DNA from: Roseibium marinum
GTDB lineage: Bacteria > Pseudomonadota > Alphaproteobacteria > Rhizobiales > Stappiaceae
NCBI RefSeq assembly: GCF_002906165.1
Contig: NZ_PPCN01000021.1
Span: 1 to 64,000 of the forward strand
DNA: 64,000 bases
Direction of reading: 5' to 3'
Below are positions 42,452 to 51,802 of this stretch, piece after piece (the first letter of the stretch is position 1; the number at the start of each line of letters is the position of its first letter). Below the pieces are notes generated by a model that worked only from the letters and a program-made list of their open reading frames with translations, had not been told where the DNA came from and did not search any database. Made by a program: the position numbers and the translations under genes.

Positions 42452-43531
42452 TCACCGAGAGATATCTTTCGATCTCCGAGGTCTGATCTGCCGGGTTTTG
42501 ATCTTCTGCGGATCCTGACCGGAAATGATTTGCAGGTAGGATTTCTGCAGCTCGAGCGCTTCGCGCGCCTCCGCGTCGACGCCGGCCTGTTGTTCCAGAA
42601 ACCGGCGCCAGGACAGGCGCTTTCCGTTCTGCCCGCCTGTCATGCGTTTCCAGGCCGGATGACGCTCAAGGCGCGGGTCGAGCGGACGGCGGCGGTATTT
42701 TTGCTCAGGCTTCCGGTTGCCGCGGTTCTTGCCGGGTTCGAATGGGCCGTATTTTTCTTCCAGCTTTTTCCGGGAGAGTTCACGGTCGACGTTGCTGGCT
42801 TTTTCCATCGTGCCGGTCCTCTTGTCCCGGAAGACAAAACCATTGCCGCGTTTGCGGAGCTCTACATCATAGAGCGCGAACCCTTCATGCAGCTCCTCCC
42901 AGGAGCTGGACCGTCGGTGGATCTGCAGCATGGCGTCACGGTGCTCCTTGAGGTATCCGGAGAACGATTGCTCCCAGGAATTGGCCTCCTTGTCCCGGGC
43001 CTTCTGGTTGTCGCGTTCATTGTGCATACTGTCTTTATCTGGGCCCCGTCCCTGAACCACCTCCAGACCGTGTTTCTTTTCCAGCTCGGCCGCGGTCTTC
43101 TGCAAGATCTGGAAATCGCGAAACGGTGTGTGCATTCGGAAGGTTTCCGGATGCACAAGATTGAACTGAATATGCATGTGGAAGTTTTCGGTGTTGATGT
43201 GGGTGCCAACCACGCGCTGATGGTCTTCCAGGCCGAGGGCCTTGGCGAACTCCTGTTCGATGTCCTTCAGAACATCGATGTCGGGTTTTTCACCTTCGGC
43301 AAATGACACCACCAGGTGGTAGTTCGGATCTGACTTGCTGCGAGAATTCAAGCCTTGCGTCGCGCGGATCTCCGCGACGGCCGTGTCCAGATCATCGATT
43401 CCGTCGCCGGCCTTGCAGTTGGACAGCCAAAACTGATCGAGCTTTTCGCCCTTCTCCTTGGCCGCGGCAATATACTTCGCCAGCGCTTTTGCGCCCGAGG
43501 AACGCTTCAGTGCGGTTTTCTTGGCGATCAT
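42452..43531 (-). CDS. Relaxase (MOB_P-type)
   Basis: A 359-residue relaxase/mobilisation nuclease. The three-histidine metal motif is in GTHINTENFHMHIQF (H-x5-H-x-H), followed by NLVHPETFRMHTPFRD. The nick-site tyrosine is probably the conserved Tyr near the N-terminus (ALAKYIAAAKEKG). It would nick oriT and pilot the strand to the coupling protein. The start overlaps the MobC-like stop (ATGA). It is the last gene of the transfer block. A dead paralogue is at 36348-39457. Confidence 0.9.
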   Translation of the reverse strand: MIAKKTALKRSSGAKALAKYIAAAKEKGEKLDQFWLSNCKAGDGIDDLDTAVAEIRATQGLNSRSKSDPNYHLVVSFAEGEKPDIDVLKDIEQEFAKALGLEDHQRVVGTHINTENFHMHIQFNLVHPETFRMHTPFRDFQILQKTAAELEKKHGLEVVQGRGPDKDSMHNERDNQKARDKEANSWEQSFSGYLKEHRDAMLQIHRRSSSWEELHEGFALYDVELRKRGNGFVFRDKRTGTMEKASNVDRELSRKKLEEKYGPFEPGKNRGNRKPEQKYRRRPLDPRLERHPAWKRMTGGQNGKRLSWRRFLEQQAGVDAEAREALELQKSYLQIISGQDPQKIKTRQIRPRRSKDISR

Positions 43532-43860
43532 GGTCTGAGCCTTGCAACCTTCGCTTTGATCTGGCCCTGCGTGCTGCGGACATCCTTCAAAAGCGTCTGC
43601 ATCTGGCGGACAAGATGACCGTCAGATGCTTCGTTGATGCCCTTCAGGAGCAGGTTGCCAAGCCGTGCCTGATCGGCGTTGATCTCCAGGAGATGCAAGA
43701 TCGCCTGATCCAAGGACTTATCCGGCAGCTTCCCGGTTTCCAGAACACGTTCGACCACGCGCGAAGCGGAAAGCTTCGTGCGTTTAGCGTGATCGGTGAT
43801 GCGCTTGTGCAGCTCCGGCTTGACATAAGCCTTCAAGAGCATCCGCTTCGGGGCTGTCAC
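43528..43860 (-). CDS. MobC-like oriT-binding accessory protein
   Basis: A 110-residue protein with an RHH-like start (KRMLLKAYVKPELHKRITDHAK) and the helical tail DGHLVRQMQTLLKDVRSTQGQIK. It sits directly upstream of, and overlaps, the relaxase gene, so it should help form the relaxosome. Also overlaps the primase gene by 4 bp. A second copy is at 39454-39786. Confidence 0.85.
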   Translation of the reverse strand: MTAPKRMLLKAYVKPELHKRITDHAKRTKLSASRVVERVLETGKLPDKSLDQAILHLLEINADQARLGNLLLKGINEASDGHLVRQMQTLLKDVRSTQGQIKAKVARLRP

Positions 43861-45068
43861 CGTGACCTCGCCAGCTCGCGCCCGAGCCCCTTTTCCTTGC
43901 CTAAACCGCGCGCCTGTTCCCGCTGCATCTGCGCAAAGGAGTCCCTGAGGGCCGTGAGCAGACCTTTTTCACCGCGAAGTTGCTTCAGGTCGTTCCAGTC
44001 GGTTGCCCCGCGGTCCTTCTCTGAACTGGTGAAAGCGGGAGCAAGCACCTTGCCGCCCACGGACTCGGCGGCGCGCTGCGCGCATTTCAAACCCTTGTTC
44101 GGCAGCGGCGGGATTTTTTGCGGGAGATGATGATCGTCGTCGGCTGCGATCAGAAGATTTGCTTTCGGGAATTTCTCGCGAACAGCCTTCGCGGTGGCAA
44201 CAAGGTTGTCACCGTCAAAGGCGATAGCGGTCGGCAGGTTTGTCGCCTTATGAACATCCGCGCCGGTGGCGTAGCCCTCGCCGATAACGATGGTCAGTTT
44301 GTCGCCTTTGTCTCGGCCGTTTTCCAGATCCTTGCCCGGGTCAATCGTGTGAAAAAGCCCGTCTTTTCGGCCATTTTTCAGGTAGATTTTTTCATCGCCG
44401 ACAAACTGCAGCGACCAGATCCGGCCGGAGTCATCGCGCAGCGGGATCACCATCCGGCCATCGTCGGCCACTTTCACGCCATAGCCGCGAACAGTCTTCC
44501 GGGCGAGGTACGGGCAATTATCAGGGGAGGCCCAGGACTTCAGGTTGGTCCAGATTCCAAAGGCCCGTTTGGCAGTCGTTTCCTGTTCCTTGGCCCGCTC
44601 ACGCTCGCGGTCCTCCCGGTTCTGAGCCGCTTCGGCGACAAGGCGTTGCCTTTCTTCTCGCGTCAGCCCGTCTCCTTTGGAGATCCACTGCAAGGGAACA
44701 TCGTCGCCCTTGAAGTTCTTGAACTGGCCGTTTGGAACACCGTCGAGGAAGCCGCGATAGCTAGCATTGGTCTCCTTGCCATCGCCGGCGAGCGCAATGC
44801 GGTGCCACTTGCCATCCATCTCCGGCAGGCCCTGCAGCTCGGCACCGTTGTCACGCAGGAAGTTAGCGAAGGCTGTGCGCGGATCCTCGCGGGGTTGCTC
44901 CTGCTGGTTTTCCGGCAGGAACCGCCTCAGTGCGTCGGGAACGTCGGTGCCTTTGACAAACCAGGCCTTGGCCTTCTTGTCCCAAAGAGCACCGGCTTCA
45001 TCTGCGAGCGTGCGCAGCTCGTAGGGAACGACCAGGTAGGTTTTTTGAATGGGTTGTTTGTCAGCCAT
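43857..45068 (-). CDS. TOPRIM primase-like protein
   Basis: A 403-residue protein. An N-terminal DUF5710-type segment (KTYLVVPYELRTLADEAGALWDKKAKAWFV) is followed by a primase-helper region and a C-terminal TOPRIM domain with IVIGEGYATGADVHKA (Glu) and NLLIAADDD (the Asp cluster). Such proteins prime the transferred strand in the recipient. An Arg/Lys-rich C-terminus may bind single-stranded DNA. It forms an operon with mobC and the relaxase. The 3' end is duplicated as a fragment at 39970. Confidence 0.87.
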   Translation of the reverse strand: MADKQPIQKTYLVVPYELRTLADEAGALWDKKAKAWFVKGTDVPDALRRFLPENQQEQPREDPRTAFANFLRDNGAELQGLPEMDGKWHRIALAGDGKETNASYRGFLDGVPNGQFKNFKGDDVPLQWISKGDGLTREERQRLVAEAAQNREDRERERAKEQETTAKRAFGIWTNLKSWASPDNCPYLARKTVRGYGVKVADDGRMVIPLRDDSGRIWSLQFVGDEKIYLKNGRKDGLFHTIDPGKDLENGRDKGDKLTIVIGEGYATGADVHKATNLPTAIAFDGDNLVATAKAVREKFPKANLLIAADDDHHLPQKIPPLPNKGLKCAQRAAESVGGKVLAPAFTSSEKDRGATDWNDLKQLRGEKGLLTALRDSFAQMQREQARGLGKEKGLGRELARSR

Positions 45069-45121
45069 GGCGGAAAACTCCTTGAACGAAAGCGGGGTAG
45101 AAACGTGAGCTGCTGTGGCGG

Positions 45122-45322
45122 TCAGTCGAGAAAAACGCCGTCGACCTCGGCCGGTCCTGCGTAGGTGCTGGTATCCTTGGGCCAGAGTTCAACGCCATCG
45201 GTGTTGATGACCGTGATGTTGCGCAGCGGGGAATCGTTGGTGAGGTAACCGCCGGTAATTTCGATATCGCCATAGAGGCGCTGAACAGCTTCAAGCCGGG
45301 CGATTGCGGTGCTGATCTTCAT
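45122..45322 (-). CDS. Small hypothetical protein
   Basis: A 66-residue acidic protein (TAIARLEAVQRLYGDIEITGGYL) with no recognised domain and no signal peptide. It starts 4 bp inside the coupling-protein gene's stop and leads into the primase operon. Likely a minor transfer-region protein; the function is unknown. Confidence 0.6.
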   Translation of the reverse strand: MKISTAIARLEAVQRLYGDIEITGGYLTNDSPLRNITVINTDGVELWPKDTSTYAGPAEVDGVFLD

Positions 45323-47163
45323 GAGGAAGCCCTTGTGTTAGACGACGGAAGAGAAGGAATTGAAGTGGGGGAGGCGAGCGGGATTTTGGCCCTGGCCTGT
45401 AGGTCTTCGTTCTGGAAATAGAGGACCTGGCGGCCATAGATGGCCGGACGTCCGGCAACAAAAATCAGCATGTCACCGGCACGGGTGACCTTGCCGCTGC
45501 TACTCACCTGGATCCCCGGCAACGACATGCACTCATCGGGGGTCAGAAGCGGCCGGGCCACCTCCATCAAGGTTTCGGAATAATTCGTCCCGATTTTCCC
45601 GGTGGTGTGGCTGGCGGAGGTCTTTTTCTGAACCAAGGTGGTCTTGCCGGCCATGTCCGACAGAACCCGTGCCGTTTCCATCGTGTTCGGCGCGTAGGCA
45701 ATCCGGACATGACAGTTGGAGACAATCGACTGATCCCGGCCATAGGCCTTCTGCAGCTGAGTGAGGTCCTGGACGATGACAAAGGCTTTCAGGCCATACC
45801 CCGCCATGAAGGCAATGGCCTTCTCGAAAATCTCCAGCTTGCCGACAGACGTAAACTCGTCGAGCATCAACAGCATGCGGTGCTTGTAATGCTTGACGGA
45901 GCGGCCATCCTCGAAGGCCATGTGAGAGGTGAGGCGGGTCAGGAACTGGTTGAGCAGGATCCGCACCAACGGCCGCAACCGGGCAATGTCGGACGGCGGG
46001 ATGACGATATAAAGGGTTGCCGGCTTGTCGCCGTTCATCAGGTCGGTGATGCGGAAATCGGATTGCGATATGTTGCGGGCCACAATCGGGTCGCTGTAAA
46101 GCGCAAGCTGAGACGTGCCGGTGGAGTGGACGCCGGAGCGCTCGTTGCTGGACCGTTTGCGCATACGGGCAGCGCCAAGACGCACTTCGTCATTGACGAC
46201 TTCGCGGCCGTGCTCATAACGCTCCATATCCTTCAAGAGCCGGTCGAAACTGTCGTCTTCCTCTCCTTTGAAAACGGCTTTCGCCGCGGCGGCGACGGTC
46301 GTTTCGCTAATTGATTTCAGATCCTCATCGTCTCCAATCGACATGAAGGCGCGCACGTCCGCCAGCGTCGCGGTGCGCTTTTCCTGTCGCTTGATCCGGT
46401 AGAGAACATGCAGGATCGCGGTGCACAGCCAGCCGTAGCCTTCCTGCATCCAGAAGTCTTTCAGGCCCGTGCCGTCCGGATCGATGATCATGATGGCGAT
46501 GTTCTGGCAGTCGGCGATTTCGTGATCGGTGCCGATGCGAACTTCCGCGAGCGGATTGTATTTGACGGAACCGCGATCCGCGGCCGGGTCGAAGCGATAG
46601 ATCCGCTGCCCCTGTGCTGCCCGCCAGCCAGCGGTCAAGGCATAGTTCTCACCCTTGATATCGAGCACAAGCGCGGACTCTTCCCAGGAAAGCAGGGTGG
46701 GCAGAACAAGGCCGACACCTTTACCGGAACGGGTAGGGGCAAAAGCCAGAACGTGCTCCGGGCCATCATGGCGCAGCATTTTCGTGCCAAAGCGTGTCGG
46801 CCAACCGCCGACGACAACACCCTTGTCGGACAAGAGGCCGGACTCTTTCACGTCCCGGGCTTCGGCCCAACGAGCCGTGCCGTGAATGTCCTTCTGTTTC
46901 CGGCCGCCAAAGATCGTCTTTGATCTGGCGCCGGAGGAGGCAATCGCGCCGATCAGCATCAGCACGAGGAAACCGGCGAGACCGGCATAGGCCGGATGAA
47001 GGATTTCGGTCGGAAATCCGCGGGCCTGCCGCCAGAAATCCAGAAGCCATTGCCACCAAGCGGGCTGAAGGGGATTAAAACCAAGCGTGTAGTACCAGCC
47101 GGTCAGCGTCACGCCGACCAGAGCACTAAATGCCAGAACGGCAAAAAAGCGCATCAGATGCAT
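45319..47163 (-). CDS. virD4: Type IV coupling protein (VirD4/TraG family)
   Basis: A 614-residue coupling protein. Two N-terminal membrane segments (FFAVLAFSALVGVTLTGWYY and a second near residue 60) are followed by Walker A APTRSGKGVGLVLPTLL, Walker B in MLLMLDEFTSVGKLEIFEKA and a late FYYGR-type region. It links the relaxosome to the secretion channel. The gene follows virB11 by 6 bp, part of one transcript. Length is typical of the family. Confidence 0.95.
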   Translation of the reverse strand: MHLMRFFAVLAFSALVGVTLTGWYYTLGFNPLQPAWWQWLLDFWRQARGFPTEILHPAYAGLAGFLVLMLIGAIASSGARSKTIFGGRKQKDIHGTARWAEARDVKESGLLSDKGVVVGGWPTRFGTKMLRHDGPEHVLAFAPTRSGKGVGLVLPTLLSWEESALVLDIKGENYALTAGWRAAQGQRIYRFDPAADRGSVKYNPLAEVRIGTDHEIADCQNIAIMIIDPDGTGLKDFWMQEGYGWLCTAILHVLYRIKRQEKRTATLADVRAFMSIGDDEDLKSISETTVAAAAKAVFKGEEDDSFDRLLKDMERYEHGREVVNDEVRLGAARMRKRSSNERSGVHSTGTSQLALYSDPIVARNISQSDFRITDLMNGDKPATLYIVIPPSDIARLRPLVRILLNQFLTRLTSHMAFEDGRSVKHYKHRMLLMLDEFTSVGKLEIFEKAIAFMAGYGLKAFVIVQDLTQLQKAYGRDQSIVSNCHVRIAYAPNTMETARVLSDMAGKTTLVQKKTSASHTTGKIGTNYSETLMEVARPLLTPDECMSLPGIQVSSSGKVTRAGDMLIFVAGRPAIYGRQVLYFQNEDLQARAKIPLASPTSIPSLPSSNTRASS

Positions 47164-47169
47164 GGCAGA

Positions 47170-48126
47170 TCACGCGGCTTCAACGCACACGGGATGGCTA
47201 TCCCGAAGCACATAGCGATCGTTCTTCATCTCGTAGATATCGGAGATAAAACGCTGGCCTCTCGGATCGCGTTTGATGTGCACCACCAGATCGACAAGAC
47301 GGCGCATAAACCCTTCCGCATCCGGCAAGGTCTGACCGGCAGCATTGATGTTCTCCTGGAACCTGGCGGGAACAAGTTCGGCACTTTCCGCATGCACCGT
47401 GCACATCCAGCCCCGGGCGCCGGTATTGAGAACATTGAGGGCTGCAAAGGCGTTTTGGGTCGAGATTTCCCCGAAGAGAATATTGTCAGGTGAGATGCGC
47501 ATCTTGTGATCGTAGAGCTGCTGCCAGGTTCTCAGCCCCGCGCCCTGCGCCGTATCGCGGGCTGCCAGCAGCGAAACGCCGTTAAAAAACCGGCCAACTT
47601 CGAGCTCGGGCGTATCCTCCGCGCTGACCACGCGCCTGTCATCGGGAAGACAGGAAAGCAGATTGTTCAAGAGCGTTGTCTTGCCGGTGTTGGTCGAGCC
47701 GGAAATCGCGATGTTGTGCTGCTGATCGAGAGCCGATTTCAGGTAGTCGATCATGTCGGCGGTAAGGCCCATGTCCTCAAGGGTGATCCGGTGCGGATGT
47801 TTGCAACGGATGGCGAGCGACAGGCCGGACACAACGGAATTGCCGATCAGACACTCAAAACGATGGCCGCCCGGCAGGATCGTGGAAAGCTGCGGTTTGG
47901 CTGTGGGGTCAAATTCCAACCCCTTCATGTTCGCCAGCGCCCGGCAGATGGTTTTGACCCGATGAAGGGTCAAAGCCGGCTCTTCGACTTCCACGATGCG
48001 GTTTTCCAGATCGCGGCGTTCCACGATCAGCTTGCATGGTGACTTGGTCCGGATTTCGACAACCTGTGAGGCAGCGTAATGCCGGGACAAGGGTTCGAGA
48101 ATTTTTTCAAGAAGGACATTGGACAT
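47170..48126 (-). CDS. virB11: VirB11/TrbB ATPase
   Basis: A 318-residue hexameric traffic ATPase. Walker A is ISGSTNTGKTTLLNNLL, with the Asp box VVSAEDTPELEV and the His box MCTVHAESAELV. The N-terminal region (SRHYAASQVVEIRTKSPCK) is the usual membrane-proximal domain. The start at 48126 is used because an upstream GTG/ATG adds ten residues without family similarity. It powers pilus assembly and substrate handover. Confidence 0.95.
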   Translation of the reverse strand: MSNVLLEKILEPLSRHYAASQVVEIRTKSPCKLIVERRDLENRIVEVEEPALTLHRVKTICRALANMKGLEFDPTAKPQLSTILPGGHRFECLIGNSVVSGLSLAIRCKHPHRITLEDMGLTADMIDYLKSALDQQHNIAISGSTNTGKTTLLNNLLSCLPDDRRVVSAEDTPELEVGRFFNGVSLLAARDTAQGAGLRTWQQLYDHKMRISPDNILFGEISTQNAFAALNVLNTGARGWMCTVHAESAELVPARFQENINAAGQTLPDAEGFMRRLVDLVVHIKRDPRGQRFISDIYEMKNDRYVLRDSHPVCVEAA

Positions 48127-48208
48127 GATGCCACAAAACCTCAAAACGATACGCAAGGGGGAATGGCTGGGGCCCGGGGGTTGGGCCCTTGCCGGGACAA
48201 TACGGGCG

Positions 48209-50689
48209 TTAGCTGCCGGTAACGGTGGTGCTCCAGCTGACCGTCTTCCAGGACGAGTAGGTTACGTTGCCGGTCGGATAGGTGACCTTGGTCCGCTCGT
48301 CGTTCTGGTGGTAGTAAATGACCTTGTTGGACGGGTGGTTACAGCCGGCCGCCGGGCCGCTCTGGCCAACCAGAGAGTAGGGACCTTTTCCGGAGTAGGT
48401 TTTCCCTCCGCTGCCGCAGCCGTTGCTAACGGCGAACGTCTTTCCCGAGCCGTCCCTGACGGTGGCCGAGTAGCCCTTCACCGCAAGGTTGATCTTCATG
48501 TTGTTCAGCTTGCGGGTCTGGACCGTCCGGGTGCATTTGTCCCCGTTGTTGATGGTCGTTCCGTTCCCGGACGGCTTTGAATAGCTCGATCCGTCCGGAC
48601 GGGTGTAGATCTTGCTGCGCCTGGTCGGCACCATCTCAGTGCAACCGTTATAGTACTTCGCCGAGTAGTCCGGATTGTCCTGGTTCCTTACGAAGGAATA
48701 GGCGATTTCGGACGTGCCCGGCTGAAGGTAGGACGTTGCGATCGCGAAGGTCTTGCCGTTCACATTGATCGAAACGTCCACGAGCTGCTGCGCGCGAAGT
48801 TCGGAGTCAATGTATTTCCAGCCGTTCGGACTGACCGAATGCGTGAACGTTTGATCGTTCTTTTGGCAGGCGGTCACATAGGTTCTTTCCCGGCCCGCAA
48901 CGTCATAATAGTAGCGCTCCAGACCATAAGAGACGCCGGCGGCAAGATCGTGATCGAACGATGCGGGATCGTCGCAGCCGTTCACGGTCGAATAGATGCC
49001 AATCATGTTGGCTTCGTCCGGCTGGCAGCCTGCGATGATTTCCGCCCCGCCATTGACGTTGATCTCCGTGCGGTACTGCCGCACGGCCTGGCCGTTCGCC
49101 AGATCGACAATCGGAGAACAAACATCGATGCCGTTTTTATCGAACACCCGCTCGTGCGTGTAGACGGTATCCGTGGTGATACAAGGAGACGCCTGGAAGA
49201 GCTGTCCCTCGTGCTCATAAGTCCACATCGCCATTTCAGTTGAAACGCCGGCACCAAAATCATGCTGCATGGAACAGCCATTCGGCTCGGCTCTCATCTG
49301 GATCGGCTCGATGGTTTGCGAAGGCGCGCATTCGCGCACGCTGAGTTCAACCCCGTCATCGTTGGTGTAGAGAAGCGACGTGTTGACGATGGCCCGGCCA
49401 TTGTCGAGGTCGAAATCGAACGTGCAGTTCTGCTTTTCAACGATCTCGAACGACTTGTCAGCGTCAGGCAGACACTCGCTCACTTTGTGGCGCGACGCCT
49501 TGCCGTCAACATAAAAGAGCGAATATTGAGCCTGTGCGACACCGGATTTCAGGTCGATAAAGTCTCCGCAAACGCCGTATTCGCGTTCCATCTGGAAGAC
49601 CTTTTCTGAAGGCTCGCACTCACTGACAATCACCTTCTTGCCACCGCGGCCGCGATAGCTGAACTGTGAGAGCATGGTGACTTCTTCCGCGGAAAAATCC
49701 AGATCCGGGGAACACGCATCGAAGTCCTCATTGATCCCATAGAACATCGACGCATCGGGCTGGCAGGCCGCCAGGTCAAAACGCGCACCGCGATCGTCGT
49801 TGTAAAACGAGGCATATTGCGGGGTCGCCACAAGGCTGTCCCGATCAACGATGTCTTCGCACGCCTCATAGTTTTTCTGGATCGGAAAGACCACGCCATT
49901 GGGAGCGCAGGCATCCGTCTCGGTGACAACACCGTCTTCCAGCGTCTGGGACAACGATGTCTGGCGCACGACCCCGGACACAAGGTCAATCTCCGGCTCG
50001 CAGCCGTCCGTCGTCACGTTGTAAGTGACGTTCGGCTCGCGCTCTTCTTCCTCTTCCTGTTCCAGGCGCTCGGGGGTTTCATAACCTCCAGCAACCGGGT
50101 TTTCACCTTCTCCGCCGCCGGCCTCGTCAACGCTTGTATCGTCCTCGACAGTGTTTTCCTTGTCTTCAAGCTCCTCTTCCGGCTCCCGGGCTTCTTCGGT
50201 GCCGGACAGGCGGGCAACCGCCTGAACGAACTCGGCTTCATCGCCATCGACAGATATAGCTGTGGTCGGCAGGAGCCGGTTGCTTTCAACACCGAACTGG
50301 CTGGTGAACTTGTCGGCCTCCAGATCGACAAACTCCGTGTCTTTCTTGAGCCTTGTGACAACCACCTGGGCGATTTCCTCGCCATTGACGCTGACTTTGC
50401 GGGTGAAGCCTTCGGCGGTGATGCCGCTGATATCGACCGCCTCTGCCGTATTCGGCTGCGCATTGAACTGCAGTTGGACCGGCACGGCGCTGTCGGCGGA
50501 CAACTCTGTTTCCAGAGCAGGCGACACGGTAAAGAGGTTTTCCTTGATCAGGACTTCCCCTTCTGCGGTTCCCGATGTCTTGACCGAGACGGGGCTAACC
50601 GCCGGCACTGTCTGTGCTTGGGTTAGAGCGGTGGATGACGCCAGGACGAGCGCCATAAGGCCGCAAGACACTATTTGAGTGTATCGCAT
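48209..50689 (-). CDS. Large secreted Cys-repeat protein of the transfer region
   Basis: An 826-residue protein from ATG 50689 (AGGAGAT upstream). Residues 1-25 are a signal peptide (SCGLMALVLASSTALTQA). After a Glu-rich linker with EQEEEEEREP there are about seven repeats of 65-70 residues, each with an internal DL or DF-xxG motif, a QYxxFY-type strand and flanking Cys, for example CEDIVDRDSLVATPQYASFY and CGDFIDLKSGVAQAQYSLFY. The last 200 residues differ. It lies between virB10 and virB11, an unusual spot, so it is probably a surface or pilus-associated adhesin acting in mating-pair formation. No family was recognised; the Cys pairs are likely disulfides. Confidence 0.75.
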   Translation of the reverse strand: MRYTQIVSCGLMALVLASSTALTQAQTVPAVSPVSVKTSGTAEGEVLIKENLFTVSPALETELSADSAVPVQLQFNAQPNTAEAVDISGITAEGFTRKVSVNGEEIAQVVVTRLKKDTEFVDLEADKFTSQFGVESNRLLPTTAISVDGDEAEFVQAVARLSGTEEAREPEEELEDKENTVEDDTSVDEAGGGEGENPVAGGYETPERLEQEEEEEREPNVTYNVTTDGCEPEIDLVSGVVRQTSLSQTLEDGVVTETDACAPNGVVFPIQKNYEACEDIVDRDSLVATPQYASFYNDDRGARFDLAACQPDASMFYGINEDFDACSPDLDFSAEEVTMLSQFSYRGRGGKKVIVSECEPSEKVFQMEREYGVCGDFIDLKSGVAQAQYSLFYVDGKASRHKVSECLPDADKSFEIVEKQNCTFDFDLDNGRAIVNTSLLYTNDDGVELSVRECAPSQTIEPIQMRAEPNGCSMQHDFGAGVSTEMAMWTYEHEGQLFQASPCITTDTVYTHERVFDKNGIDVCSPIVDLANGQAVRQYRTEINVNGGAEIIAGCQPDEANMIGIYSTVNGCDDPASFDHDLAAGVSYGLERYYYDVAGRERTYVTACQKNDQTFTHSVSPNGWKYIDSELRAQQLVDVSINVNGKTFAIATSYLQPGTSEIAYSFVRNQDNPDYSAKYYNGCTEMVPTRRSKIYTRPDGSSYSKPSGNGTTINNGDKCTRTVQTRKLNNMKINLAVKGYSATVRDGSGKTFAVSNGCGSGGKTYSGKGPYSLVGQSGPAAGCNHPSNKVIYYHQNDERTKVTYPTGNVTYSSWKTVSWSTTVTGS

Positions 50690-50699
50690 TCCAATCTCC

Positions 50700-51800
50700 T
50701 TAATTTTGGGGAGGGTCGGCGAGGTACCAGTCAAACTTCGGGCGCACCTGTACGCGGGTGCCCTGGGCTATCCGGATGACTGGCTTGAGATCCACTGTGT
50801 CCTCCAGGAGGGCTGCAGTGATGGTTCCAACGTTCTCGCTGGCACCGGACAGGCCATTGGCGACAACATTGGAATTCGAACTGTCTATTTGTTGGGAACC
50901 GGACACGGCAGCCTCGACGGCGGTGCCGATGCCGGTGGTCAGGATGGCGGAGCCATATTTCTCCCAGAAGCGGGAGTTCACTTCACCGGAGAGGCCCGCG
51001 TATCCCTGTGCGTCGCCGATATGGGCTTTGAGCTGATAGATCTCGGCGCGGCTTTCGCCGAGCAGGATCCGGCTGCAGGAGAACCCGACACGGGTTTGAC
51101 CAACCTTGTCGACCGAAGCGTATTCGCAGATCATCCGCGACCCCTTCGGCACGAGCTTGGTCCGGCCGTGATAGCCGTAGACGTCCCGGCTGACCTGAAC
51201 GACAACGGAACCGTTGTCGGCAAGCTGGCTGTTGATGCCGCTTTCCAGAATGCCCGTGATGTAGCGGTCAGCCGTCAGAATACGCGTGTTGTCGACTGCG
51301 CCGGTCGAATAGCGCGGCGGCGCCGAATAGCGGTCGTTCTGCGGATCGATGCCCTCAGGCGGTGGGAACCCGGGCAGGTTCGCATTCATCGGGGCAGGGC
51401 GGTTACCGGCGTCGGAAAAGTCCCCGGTGATGTCGGCGCCTGCAAGCTCCGACTGCTGAGCTGCCCGCGCTCTGAGAGCCGTTTGCAGCATCAGCTCGTA
51501 TTCGGTCGGCTGACGCGGCACAGCCTTAGGAGGTGTGATGTACTTGGTGACCGTCTGTGTCCGGACGATTTCCTTGGTCTCGACAACAGGCTTTTCGACT
51601 TCCCGAATGACCTCTTTTTCGATGATCACCGGTGGCATGGTGACCACCTTCGCCTGAACTGGCGGTTTTGGCGGCGCGGGCTTTTCGTAAGAGAAGACTG
51701 CCGGATCACTGGCGGGCAAACCGCGAGGATGAACAGGCTCCGGCCCACAGGCGCCGCCGAAGGTCAGGCCGAGCGCCAACAGGATCTCGCACACGGCCAT
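50700..51800 (-). CDS. virB10: VirB10/TrbI channel protein
   Basis: A 366-residue VirB10. The C-terminal beta-barrel domain is clear: NTRILTADRYITGILESGINSQLAD, then VVVQVSRDVYGYHGRTKLVPKGSRMI and GIGTAVEAAVSGS (antenna helices) ending RVQVRPKFDWYL. The N-terminus is unusual: instead of a short cytoplasmic tail and inner-membrane helix it has a hydrophobic start with a Cys (LALGLTFGGACGPEP), possibly a lipoprotein signal, and then a Pro/Val/Lys-rich stretch shared with the 116-aa protein next door. The true start is ATG 51800; the upstream TTG is not needed. Confidence 0.9.
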   Translation of the reverse strand: MAVCEILLALGLTFGGACGPEPVHPRGLPASDPAVFSYEKPAPPKPPVQAKVVTMPPVIIEKEVIREVEKPVVETKEIVRTQTVTKYITPPKAVPRQPTEYELMLQTALRARAAQQSELAGADITGDFSDAGNRPAPMNANLPGFPPPEGIDPQNDRYSAPPRYSTGAVDNTRILTADRYITGILESGINSQLADNGSVVVQVSRDVYGYHGRTKLVPKGSRMICEYASVDKVGQTRVGFSCSRILLGESRAEIYQLKAHIGDAQGYAGLSGEVNSRFWEKYGSAILTTGIGTAVEAAVSGSQQIDSSNSNVVANGLSGASENVGTITAALLEDTVDLKPVIRIAQGTRVQVRPKFDWYLADPPQN

Positions 51801-51802
51801 GC

